In this document: one piece after another, positions 39,169 through 46,835 of the stretch
Position numbering within the stretch: the first letter of the stretch is position 1
How the letters are laid out: each line of letters starts with the position of its first letter
From: Candidatus Desulfovibrio kirbyi
Lineage (GTDB): Bacteria > Desulfobacterota > Desulfovibrionia > Desulfovibrionales > Desulfovibrionaceae
Direction of reading: 5' to 3'
Length of the DNA stretch: 64,000 nt
Assembly: GCA_013374015.1 (NCBI GenBank)
Contig: BLLL01000001.1
Span: forward strand, 168,245 to 232,244
The notes under the pieces: model-generated
Databases searched by the model: none
What the model saw: the letters and a program-made list of their open reading frames with translations, nothing else
Told to the model about the DNA's origin: nothing
Made by a program: the position numbers and the translations under genes

Positions 39169-41565
39169 ATGACATTCAAACAGGCGCTTGCGCGGGAACA
39201 ACCGCTTTTGCTTGACGGGGCCACCGGCACCATGCTGCAGGCTTCCGGAATGCCCGCCGGCATAAGTCCCGAACAGTTTTGCGGAGACAATCCGGATATT
39301 GTGCGCGGCATTCATAGAAAATATCTGGATTCCGGCGCGGATATTATCACCTCGTGTACCTTTGGCGGTACTGTTTTCAAACTGCCCGGCAATACAGACG
39401 TTTTTGCCTTTAACAAACGGATGGTTGAGGTGGCGAAGGCCGCCTGTCGGGATGCGGGAAGGCCCGCCTTTGTTGCCGGCAATGTCGGACCGACCGGGCG
39501 TTTTGTCAAACCCCTGGGCGATCTTGAGCCCGACGATCTGATCGCGGCGTTTTTTGCGCAGATACAGGGCCTTGCCGCCGGCGGCGCCGATGTGATCTTC
39601 ATTGAAACCCAGTTTGATCTTGTTGAAGCGCGCGCTGCCGTTATAGCGGCGCGGCGGGCATGTTCCCTGCCGATACTGGTTTCCATGACATTTGAGCAGG
39701 GCATCAGCCTCACAGGTTCAACGCCGACCATTTTTGCCGAAACCATGCTGAACCTCGGTGTGGATGCGATCGGCACAAACTGCAGTTTGGGACCTGACCA
39801 GATGGCGCCGACAGTGCGCGAATTGCTGTCGGTTTGCAACTGTCCCGTTATGGCGGAGCCAAACGCGGGTATGCCGGAGTTGCGTGATGGCGTGACGGTC
39901 TTTCCTTTGGGGCCGGAGGAGTTTGCGCAAAAGGCGGCAGCTTTTGTTGCGCTGGGCGCGCGCATACTGGGAGGCTGCTGCGGCACGGGGCCGGCGCATC
40001 TGGCAATGCTTGCGCAGGCTGTGCGTGGACAGAGCACTCCCGTCCGGCAAGGTTCGCGCAGCGGGGCTGTGAATTTGACAAACCGTTCACGCCTGGTGCG
40101 CATCGGTGTTGACGAACCGCTTGTCATTATCGGAGAGCGTATAAATCCCACCGGAAAGAAAAAGCTCACCCGGGAATTTCAGGAAGGACGTTTTGATTTG
40201 GCCCTGCATCTGGCGGACCAGCAACTGGATTCCGGAGCGTGTGTGCTGGATGTCAATGTGGGCGCGCCGCTGGTGGATGAGGTACTGCTTTTGCCGGAAC
40301 TGACGCGCCTGCTGTCGGCGCGTTTGCAAGCCCCGCTTTGCCTTGACTCCTCCAGCGTGGAAGCGATTTCAGCCGCGCTTCCCTGGTGCACGGGATCTTT
40401 CCTGATCAATTCCATCAGCGGTGAAGCGCACCGGATGGAAAAATTGTGGCCGCTGTGCCGAGAATACGGCGCTCCGTTCATTTTGCTCCCGCTGCAAGGG
40501 GCTGTGCTGCCGGAGAAGGCAACGGAACGTATACGTATTGTGGAAAATTTGTTGCTGGAAGCGGAAAGGCTGCATATTTCCCGCTCCATGATAGTTGTGG
40601 ATATTCTGGCGTTGGCGATTTCCTCTGGGAGTGATGGCACACAATGTCTGGAGATGGCGCGCTGGTGCCGCCGGCAAAATCTGGCCACAACACTGGGGCT
40701 TTCCAATATTTCTTTTGGTCTGCCGGCCAGGGAACTGCTCAACGCGACATTTTTGTCCGCGGCGGTTGGGGCGGGGCTTACTTCCTGCATCGCGGACCCT
40801 TCCGCCGTACGCTGTCATGAAGTGGCTGACGCGTTGCGGGTGCTGTGCCGTCATGACCCTCATGCCGAGACTTTTATTGCCTCCTATGCGGACTGGAAGC
40901 CCTCTACCGGCGGCATGACGCGTGAAACCAGGGGAGAAACGGCAAAAAATGCCGGCGAGGCCGTGCTGACTGGAGACAGGGAAACTGTGACCGCCTTTCT
41001 GGATGCCGAACTTGCCGGCGGGGCGGACCCTTTCACGCTTGTACGGGACGTATTGATTCCGGCAATCACGGAAGTGGGCGCGAGGTACGAACGTCGGGAA
41101 TATTTTTTGCCTCAGCTTATCCGCTCCGCGGAAACCATGCAGACCGCGTTTGCCCACTTGAAGCCGCTGCTTGCTAAGGACGGAGAAGCGCAACAGCGTC
41201 CTGTGGTGGTCATGGCCACAGTGGAAGGCGATATCCACGACATCGGCAAAAATATTGTCTCGCTCCTGCTCGGCAATTATGGTTTTGATGTTATTGACGC
41301 GGGCAAGGATATGCCCGTCGAGTCCATAGTGTCTTGCGCCGTTAGCCACGGCGCGTGCGTTATTGGTCTGTCCGCGTTGATGACAACAACGATGATCAAA
41401 ATGGAGGACACCGTGCGTCTGGTTAAGGACAAAAACTTGCCGATACGTGTTATGGTTGGAGGGGCTGCCGTAACACAGGCATTTGCCGAAGCGATAGGAG
41501 CGGACGGCTACGCCGCTGACGCTGTCGGCGCTGTGCGCGTGGCGCGGGATATGGTTGCGGGATGA
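39169..41565 (+). CDS. metH: Cobalamin-dependent methionine synthase, short form without activation domain
   Basis: MetH moves the methyl group of methyltetrahydrofolate to homocysteine through cobalamin. The 798-residue protein has the homocysteine domain with zinc cysteines in G-T-N-C-S near 205 and G-G-C-C-G-T-G near 268, a pterin-binding domain at about 310-570 (I-G-E-R-I-N-P-T-G-K-K), and cap and cobalamin domains at about 590-798. The cobalamin-ligating histidine is in D-I-H-D-I-G-K-N near 688. The C-terminal SAM-dependent reactivation domain of E. coli MetH (1227 residues) is absent; such short forms are known in anaerobes. It is divergent from rpoH. Confidence 0.93.
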   Translation: MTFKQALAREQPLLLDGATGTMLQASGMPAGISPEQFCGDNPDIVRGIHRKYLDSGADIITSCTFGGTVFKLPGNTDVFAFNKRMVEVAKAACRDAGRPAFVAGNVGPTGRFVKPLGDLEPDDLIAAFFAQIQGLAAGGADVIFIETQFDLVEARAAVIAARRACSLPILVSMTFEQGISLTGSTPTIFAETMLNLGVDAIGTNCSLGPDQMAPTVRELLSVCNCPVMAEPNAGMPELRDGVTVFPLGPEEFAQKAAAFVALGARILGGCCGTGPAHLAMLAQAVRGQSTPVRQGSRSGAVNLTNRSRLVRIGVDEPLVIIGERINPTGKKKLTREFQEGRFDLALHLADQQLDSGACVLDVNVGAPLVDEVLLLPELTRLLSARLQAPLCLDSSSVEAISAALPWCTGSFLINSISGEAHRMEKLWPLCREYGAPFILLPLQGAVLPEKATERIRIVENLLLEAERLHISRSMIVVDILALAISSGSDGTQCLEMARWCRRQNLATTLGLSNISFGLPARELLNATFLSAAVGAGLTSCIADPSAVRCHEVADALRVLCRHDPHAETFIASYADWKPSTGGMTRETRGETAKNAGEAVLTGDRETVTAFLDAELAGGADPFTLVRDVLIPAITEVGARYERREYFLPQLIRSAETMQTAFAHLKPLLAKDGEAQQRPVVVMATVEGDIHDIGKNIVSLLLGNYGFDVIDAGKDMPVESIVSCAVSHGACVIGLSALMTTTMIKMEDTVRLVKDKNLPIRVMVGGAAVTQAFAEAIGADGYAADAVGAVRVARDMVAG

Positions 41566-41596
41566 TAACAGTTCCCAATTTTTTGAAGGTATCTAC

Positions 41597-42061
41597 ATGA
41601 GAACATTGATTCTTGCGCTCATTGTGTGTTTGCTGCCGCCAACGGCTGTCATAGCCGCGTCGACCGCGCCTCCTACAATAAACATGCCTAGTCTGACAGA
41701 CATGCTGGCCAAAAACAAAGGCAATGTGCTCGTGCTCAATTTTTTTGCGACATGGTGCCCGCCGTGCCGTGCGGAAATACCGGCTTTGGCGAAGATCGGC
41801 AGAGAATACGCGGACAGTGGGGTGCGGATTATCGGCTTTTCAGTGGATGACGACACAAAGTCCTTGGCTTCCTTTGTCAGCCAAATGGGCATGGAATATC
41901 CGGTATATATGGTCGGGAGCGATATAGCGCAGGCATACCGTGTAAGCGGCATACCCCATAATGCGCTCTACAGCAAAAGCGGGAATCTCATCCTTTCCGA
42001 ACCGGGCATACTGGACGCCGCAACGCTGAAATCACTTATTGAAAAACTTTTGGAACACTGA
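41597..42061 (+). CDS. Secreted TlpA/ResA-like thioredoxin
   Basis: The 154-residue protein has a signal peptide ending near residue 20 (A-V-I-A-A-S) and a thioredoxin fold with the redox pair in F-F-A-T-W-C-P-P-C near residue 49. V-S-G-I-P-H-N (the cis-proline region) lies near 115. TlpA-like proteins reduce periplasmic disulfides, often for cytochrome maturation. I start at ATG 41597, which gives a proper signal peptide, rather than the in-frame upstream start overlapping metH. Its stop overlaps the next gene (TGATG). Confidence 0.88.
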   Translation: MRTLILALIVCLLPPTAVIAASTAPPTINMPSLTDMLAKNKGNVLVLNFFATWCPPCRAEIPALAKIGREYADSGVRIIGFSVDDDTKSLASFVSQMGMEYPVYMVGSDIAQAYRVSGIPHNALYSKSGNLILSEPGILDAATLKSLIEKLLEH

Positions 42062-42570
42062 TGAGCAAGGACTGTATACCGCGCAAGGCGCATCTTGAAG
42101 ACGTCAAGGCAATACACGCGCTTTTGCTACAGGCCGCCAAAAAAGGCTTGTTGCTGCCGCGCGCGCTGATATATCTTTATGGGCACATACGCAATTTTCA
42201 TGTGGTGGAATCGCCTGAGAGCGAGGTGGTGGGCTGTTGCGCTCTGGCGCCTGTCTGGGAAGATATGGGCGAGATATGTTCTCTGGTTGTGCGTGAGGAC
42301 ATGCGCGGCCAAGGGCTTGGGCGCGCCCTTGTACGGGCGTGCGTCAGCGGATGTCGTGAACTGCGCCTGAAAAAAATTTTTTCGCTGACCTATCAGGAAT
42401 CGTTTTTCACCCGTTTAGGTTTTAACGTGGTGGACAAGGACGTATTGCCGCAAAAAATCTGGGCTGACTGCGTGAACTGCGCCAAGTATCCGGATTGTGA
42501 CGAAATTGCGCTGTTCCTGGATGTTTCGGAATTGCCGGTCAGGAAATTGGCAAGCAAAAATTGCCGGTAA
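42061..42570 (+). CDS. GNAT N-acetyltransferase (ArgA-like)
   Basis: The 169-residue protein has the GNAT acetyl-CoA loop R-G-Q-G-L-G-R-A-L near residue 81 and an E-I-C-S-L-V-V strand just before it. The C-terminus contains F-F-T-R-L-G-F, then a W-A-D-C-V-N-C-A-K-Y-P-D-C cysteine cluster. The pattern resembles the stand-alone N-acetylglutamate synthases of sulfate reducers, so arginine synthesis is plausible but not certain. It overlaps the TlpA-like gene and precedes a zinc-ribbon gene. Confidence 0.75.
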   Translation: MSKDCIPRKAHLEDVKAIHALLLQAAKKGLLLPRALIYLYGHIRNFHVVESPESEVVGCCALAPVWEDMGEICSLVVREDMRGQGLGRALVRACVSGCRELRLKKIFSLTYQESFFTRLGFNVVDKDVLPQKIWADCVNCAKYPDCDEIALFLDVSELPVRKLASKNCR

Positions 42571-42655
42571 AAAACAATGGGCAAAAACGAACACAAAGTT
42601 ATAGTTGACAATTGTTTCGGGCTGACGCCCTGACCGGCTTTAATGGAGTTGTGGA

Positions 42656-43000
42656 ATGGAAATAGTATGCCCTCAATGCACAAGCCGCTTTGTCCTGCCC
42701 GACGATCGCGTCAAACAGGGCGTCAGGTTGCGCTGTTCTGTCTGCAAAACAGTGTTTGCCCTTGAATCGCCGCAAACAGCGGTATCGGCCCCGCCGGATG
42801 CGATCGAACCCTTTCCAAAACCGGACAACGTAACCGCACAAGAAAGAAAGCCTCTGCCCCTGCGCAAGCTTGCGCTCTCGGCCCTTGTGCTGGTCATCTG
42901 CCTTGCCGGCGGAATTTGGCTGTACAACTACAACTATAACTATGACGCTTTGTTACGCGCTGCCCGAGAATGTTTCGGAATTTGGCGTACGTATCGTTGA
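42656..43000 (+). CDS. MJ0042-type zinc-ribbon membrane protein, C-terminus apparently lost
   Basis: The 114-residue product starts with the zinc-ribbon M-E-I-V-C-P-Q-C-T-S-R-F-V-L-P and C-S-V-C-K-T-V-F, followed by a proline-rich linker and one membrane helix near residues 71-91. It then runs into a Y-N-Y-N-Y-N-Y-D stretch and stops soon after. Related proteins continue into an external domain of 100 or more residues. The 95 bp after the stop read as protein-like in other frames. The last of those frames ends K-R-R-E-K-K-G with its stop overlapping the ubiE start as GTGA. This suggests a longer ancestor shortened by deletion and frameshift. Confidence 0.7.
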   Translation: MEIVCPQCTSRFVLPDDRVKQGVRLRCSVCKTVFALESPQTAVSAPPDAIEPFPKPDNVTAQERKPLPLRKLALSALVLVICLAGGIWLYNYNYNYDALLRAARECFGIWRTYR

Positions 43001-43094
43001 TGTTCGCGATGTGGAAGAGCAAGGAAAATCGTGTTGTTCATGCCGCCGTGCTTGAAAACGAAGATGTTGCCCTTAAGCGTCGCGAGAAAAAGGG

Positions 43095-43799
43095 GTGAAC
43101 GATTCTGCGGTGGCCGGCATGTTCGGTCGCATTGTGCGTTTTTATGACGTGTTGAATCGTGTCCTGAGTCTGGGGTTTGATCAGCGCTGGCGAGCGGTTC
43201 TTGCACAATCAGCTTTGCAGGCTGTCACACACAATAAGGTTGTGGCGCTTGATCTGGCGGCCGGCACACTGGATGTTGCCCTTGCCCTGCGCCGCGTGCG
43301 CCCTGATATAAGCGCTGACATGCGTGTTCTTGCACTGGATTTTTGTCCGCCCATGCTTGAACGTGGGCGTCGCAAACTGGTGGGGGAAAACGCGGTCTTG
43401 CCTGTGGCCGCTGATGCAAAAAAATTGCCCCTGCCTGACGCCTCGGTGCACTGCGTGACCATGGCCTTTGGCATACGCAATATCACGCCGCGTGCCATAG
43501 CCTTTGACGAAATGCTGCGTGTGCTCAAAAAGGGCGGGAGGGCATGTATTCTGGAATTCGGTTCCGGTCGGGAGCGTATCTGGGGCGGCGTGTACAATGT
43601 ATATCTGAATGTCGTTCTGCCGCGTATAGGAAGATTTTTTTCCGGAGATTCCGCAGCCTATGATTATCTGGTGGAAACAATCCGCGCCTTCCCAACGGCA
43701 ACAACACTGGAAGACGAACTGCGAGCGGCCGGCTTTGCGCGGGTCTGGCATATCAGGCTGACTTCAGGTATTGTCTGTCTGCATGTGGGAGAAAAATGA
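43095..43799 (+). CDS. ubiE: Demethylmenaquinone methyltransferase (UbiE/MenG)
   Basis: This enzyme C-methylates the quinone ring in the last step of menaquinone synthesis using SAM. The 234-residue protein opens V-A-G-M-F-G-R-I-V-R-F-Y-D and has the SAM-binding loop L-D-L-A-A-G-T near residue 53. The UbiE signature M-A-F-G-I-R-N-I lies near 120, and R-A-C-I-L-E-F-G near 150. The GTG start overlaps a stop in the preceding frame. With mqnB and the polyprenyl synthase nearby, it fits a menaquinone cluster for anaerobic respiration. Confidence 0.92.
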   Translation: MNDSAVAGMFGRIVRFYDVLNRVLSLGFDQRWRAVLAQSALQAVTHNKVVALDLAAGTLDVALALRRVRPDISADMRVLALDFCPPMLERGRRKLVGENAVLPVAADAKKLPLPDASVHCVTMAFGIRNITPRAIAFDEMLRVLKKGGRACILEFGSGRERIWGGVYNVYLNVVLPRIGRFFSGDSAAYDYLVETIRAFPTATTLEDELRAAGFARVWHIRLTSGIVCLHVGEK

Positions 43800-43809
43800 G
43801 GATGTCTGT

Positions 43810-45117
43810 ATGGTGACATTTGAAGATATGCAAAAAAACTGCGTTGCCGTTGTGGGACTGGGGTATGTTGGGTTGCCGCTGGCTGTCGCGCTGTCGCAGC
43901 ATGTGCCTGTGCTGGGCTTTGACATCAGTGAAAAACGTGTTGCGGAGCTTGCCGGTGGGCATGACCATACCCGTGAGGTCACGGAAAGCGACCTCAAAAA
44001 GACGAATGTGCGCTATACCTGTGACGCTGCGGAACTCAGACAGGCAGTGGTCGTGATTGTGGCGGTGCCCACGCCTATTGATGCGCACCGCGCCCCGGAT
44101 TTGACATCTGTTGTGAACGCCACCGTCACGGTGGGCAGACACCTGAGCAAAGGTGCTGTGGTGGTGTACGAATCCACTGTGTATCCCGGCCTGACCGAGG
44201 AAGTCTGCGTGCCCATTCTGGAGCGGGAATCCGGCCTGCGCATGGGGTGTGATTTCAGCGTGGGCTATTCTCCAGAGCGGATCAATCCGGGCGATAAAAT
44301 ACATACTCTTGAAAATATAGTAAAAATTGTTTCCGGCTCTGACGACGCCACAACAGATATCCTGGCAACGCTGTACGGGGCAGTGGTCAAGGCCGGCATA
44401 CACCGCGCCTCCAGCATACGTGTGGCTGAGGCCGCCAAGGTTATTGAAAACACCCAGCGCGATTTGAATATCGCCCTGATGAATGAGCTGGCCGTCATTT
44501 TTGATCGCATGGGCATAGACACGCTTGAAGTGCTGGAAGCGGCCGGCAGCAAGTGGAATTTTCTGCCTTTCCGCCCCGGTCTCGTAGGCGGGCACTGTAT
44601 CGGCGTTGACCCGTATTATCTGACCTTCAAGGCTGAGGCGCTCGGCTATTATCCGGAAGTCATTCTGGCGGGCAGACGCATTAATGACGGCATGGGCAAA
44701 TATATAGCCGAATGCGTCGCCAAGCGGCTGATACGGCGTGGCAGCGTTGTCAACGGCGCGCGCGTGGGTATTTTGGGATTTACCTTCAAGGAAAATGTGC
44801 CTGATCTGCGCAATACGCGCGTTGTGGACGTTGTGCGCGAGCTTGCGGACTACGGTATCGTGCCGCTTGTCAGCGATGCGCTGGCCGACCCTGAGGAATC
44901 TCTGCGCGAATACGGTCAAAGCCTGTTGCCTCTGGACGCGCTGCATGGCCTGGACGCGCTTGTCATGGCTGTGGGACACAAGGAATACGCGGAATTTACA
45001 CCGCAGACGCTCAAGGAGCGCTTTGCCGATCCTGAAAACGCCGTGCTGCTGGACGTCAAATCCTTTTTTGATCCGGCCGCGATGCGGGCGGCGGGCTTTG
45101 ATTACTGGAGGCTGTAA
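43810..45117 (+). CDS. UDP-hexose/nucleotide-sugar dehydrogenase (UDP-GalNAcA/TviB-like)
   Basis: The 435-residue protein oxidises a UDP-sugar to the uronic acid in two NAD-dependent steps. The N-terminal G-L-G-Y-V-G-L-P-L loop lies near residue 14, T-P-I-D near 88, and Y-E-S-T-V-Y-P-G near 120. The catalytic Cys is in V-G-G-H-C-I-G-V-D-P-Y-Y near 260, and a C-terminal nucleotide-binding domain follows (G-F-T-F-K-E-N-V-P-D-L-R-N-T-R near 325). It most resembles UDP-N-acetylhexosamine dehydrogenases of surface polysaccharide loci. I use ATG 43810 (GAGGATG upstream). It interrupts an otherwise menaquinone-related run. Confidence 0.88.
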   Translation: MVTFEDMQKNCVAVVGLGYVGLPLAVALSQHVPVLGFDISEKRVAELAGGHDHTREVTESDLKKTNVRYTCDAAELRQAVVVIVAVPTPIDAHRAPDLTSVVNATVTVGRHLSKGAVVVYESTVYPGLTEEVCVPILERESGLRMGCDFSVGYSPERINPGDKIHTLENIVKIVSGSDDATTDILATLYGAVVKAGIHRASSIRVAEAAKVIENTQRDLNIALMNELAVIFDRMGIDTLEVLEAAGSKWNFLPFRPGLVGGHCIGVDPYYLTFKAEALGYYPEVILAGRRINDGMGKYIAECVAKRLIRRGSVVNGARVGILGFTFKENVPDLRNTRVVDVVRELADYGIVPLVSDALADPEESLREYGQSLLPLDALHGLDALVMAVGHKEYAEFTPQTLKERFADPENAVLLDVKSFFDPAAMRAAGFDYWRL

Positions 45118-45122
45118 GCATT

Positions 45123-45854
45123 GTGACTTTGCTGATCTGCGCGTCTACTCAACAGGAACTGGCAGCCCTGTTTCCCGCCTGCGCGATGCCGGTCTCTCTT
45201 TCGGCGCAAGACAACAGCTTGGCGGTGCACAGGTATCGGTTAAAAAACTGGGAGGTCTTTTTTTGTGTTACAGGTGTGGGGCCGATCAATGCCGCCCTCG
45301 CCCTAGGGTACTGCATTGCCGGCGCAAAGGCGCGCAATCAGCCCATTGACGCCGTGCTCAATGTGGGACTTGCAGGGGCTTTTGATCTGCACGCTCTGCC
45401 CCTGCGCACGTTGTGTTGTGTGCGTGAGGAAATCTGGCCGGAGTACGGCCTGCACGACGGGCAAAGCGTGACTGCCGGCGCGTTCGGTTTTCCGCTGTGG
45501 GAGCGTCCGGACGGGATGCAGGTGCGTGATCGCTTGCCCTTGGCCGACCTGGATGCCTGTGATGCTTTTGGCATACCAAAACCGTCAGACATTTTTGTAG
45601 AATGCCGTTCGCTGACAGTGGCTGGCGTGAGCGCATCTTTTGCCAGAGCGCAGACGCTCCGAAGTGCGTACCGCGCGGATATTGAAAATATGGAAGGTTT
45701 TGCCGTGGCCTATGCCTGTGCCCGAGATAATATACCTTGCATGGAGATACGGAGTGTTTCCAATAAGGTGGGGGCGCGCGCCAAGGACGAAAAAGATTTT
45801 GACGGCGCGCTTCAGGCGCTTGCCCGCGTTTTGCCAGAGTTCACTTTTCTATAA
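45123..45854 (+). CDS. mqnB: Futalosine hydrolase
   Basis: MqnB removes the base from futalosine in the alternative menaquinone pathway. The 243-residue protein has a nucleoside phosphorylase-like fold. G-V-G-P-I-N-A-A-L lies near residue 50, N-V-G-L-A-G-A-F near 78, and the catalytic E-N-M-E-G-F-A-V-A region near 185, followed by R-S-V-S-N-K-V-G. A GTG start follows the dehydrogenase stop by 5 bp. It places the organism among futalosine-pathway menaquinone producers, as known for Desulfovibrio. Confidence 0.9.
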   Translation: MTLLICASTQQELAALFPACAMPVSLSAQDNSLAVHRYRLKNWEVFFCVTGVGPINAALALGYCIAGAKARNQPIDAVLNVGLAGAFDLHALPLRTLCCVREEIWPEYGLHDGQSVTAGAFGFPLWERPDGMQVRDRLPLADLDACDAFGIPKPSDIFVECRSLTVAGVSASFARAQTLRSAYRADIENMEGFAVAYACARDNIPCMEIRSVSNKVGARAKDEKDFDGALQALARVLPEFTFL

Positions 45855-45865
45855 AATGTTTTACC

Positions 45866-46825
45866 ATGAACACATTCAACGCGTATTTTGCCAAAGAACT
45901 CCCCCGTATTAACGGGGCGCTGGATGCGGTGGATCTGCCTGGGCCGGTACGTCCCATAGCGCGGCATATTCTCCAGGCCGGCGGCAAACGTCTTCGTCCG
46001 CTGCTTACTGTGCTTGTGGCGCGTTTGTGCGGATACGCGGCAAACGACATTTACCGGTTGGCCGTCACCATGGAAATGCTGCACGCCGCCACACTCCTGC
46101 ACGACGATGTGCTGGACAGCGCCACGCACCGCCGCGGCGAGCCGGCGGCGCACACGCTTTTTGACATGTCCTCGGTTATTTTGGCCGGCGACGCGTTGCT
46201 GGCCCAGGCCAACGCGCAGATTGCCGCATTTGGCGATACGCGACTCAGCCTGTGTTTTTCTGAGGCCACCAGTCATACAGCGGCCGGTGAAATTCTGGAA
46301 ATTGCGGCAAAGGGCAAGGCGGAAACAAGCGCTACCGAGTACGAAACCATTGTGCGCGGCAAAACAGCCTGGCTTATCCGTGCCTCCTGTGAATTGGGCG
46401 CGTTGCGCGCCAAAGCGGACGCCGCCCATACTGAAGCTGCCGCCGGATATGGTGAAAATCTGGGAATGGCCTTTCAGGTTGTGGATGATGCCCTTGATTG
46501 CGCGCCGCAGTCAGTCACCGGCAAGCCCTCTGGCGGCGATGTGCGTGAAGGCAAGATGACGCTGCCCCTGCGCTTGTACCGCGCAAGCCTTGATAAAACG
46601 GAACAGGCTGTCTTTGATAAAAATTTTACCGACGGGCTGATGACGGAAGATGACGTGCAGGCCATTGTCGAACGCCTGCGCAACGCGGGTTACGACATGC
46701 AGGCGCGTGATGCGGCAAACGCCTATCTGGAGGCGGCGCAGGCCGCCCTGCGCCGTTTGCCGGACAAGCCCGAACGGGAAGTGCTCTCCACCCTGTGCGC
46801 CTATGTGAGCAATCGCGAAAAATAA
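45866..46825 (+). CDS. Polyprenyl diphosphate synthase
   Basis: This all-trans polyprenyl synthase makes the side chain for menaquinone. The 319-residue protein has G-G-K-R-L-R-P near residue 38, the first aspartate-rich motif L-L-H-D-D-V-L-D near 76, and the second Q-V-V-D-D-A-L-D near 207. The residues before the first motif determine chain length, but I cannot assign it. It is 11 bp after mqnB and 10 bp before purL. Confidence 0.92.
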   Translation: MNTFNAYFAKELPRINGALDAVDLPGPVRPIARHILQAGGKRLRPLLTVLVARLCGYAANDIYRLAVTMEMLHAATLLHDDVLDSATHRRGEPAAHTLFDMSSVILAGDALLAQANAQIAAFGDTRLSLCFSEATSHTAAGEILEIAAKGKAETSATEYETIVRGKTAWLIRASCELGALRAKADAAHTEAAAGYGENLGMAFQVVDDALDCAPQSVTGKPSGGDVREGKMTLPLRLYRASLDKTEQAVFDKNFTDGLMTEDDVQAIVERLRNAGYDMQARDAANAYLEAAQAALRRLPDKPEREVLSTLCAYVSNREK

Positions 46826-46835
46826 AGGAATTGTC

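Noticed and set aside
43753..44979. A 408-codon minus-strand frame opposite the nucleotide-sugar dehydrogenase
   Set aside because: The plus-strand gene has all catalytic motifs; the opposite frame is composition-driven.
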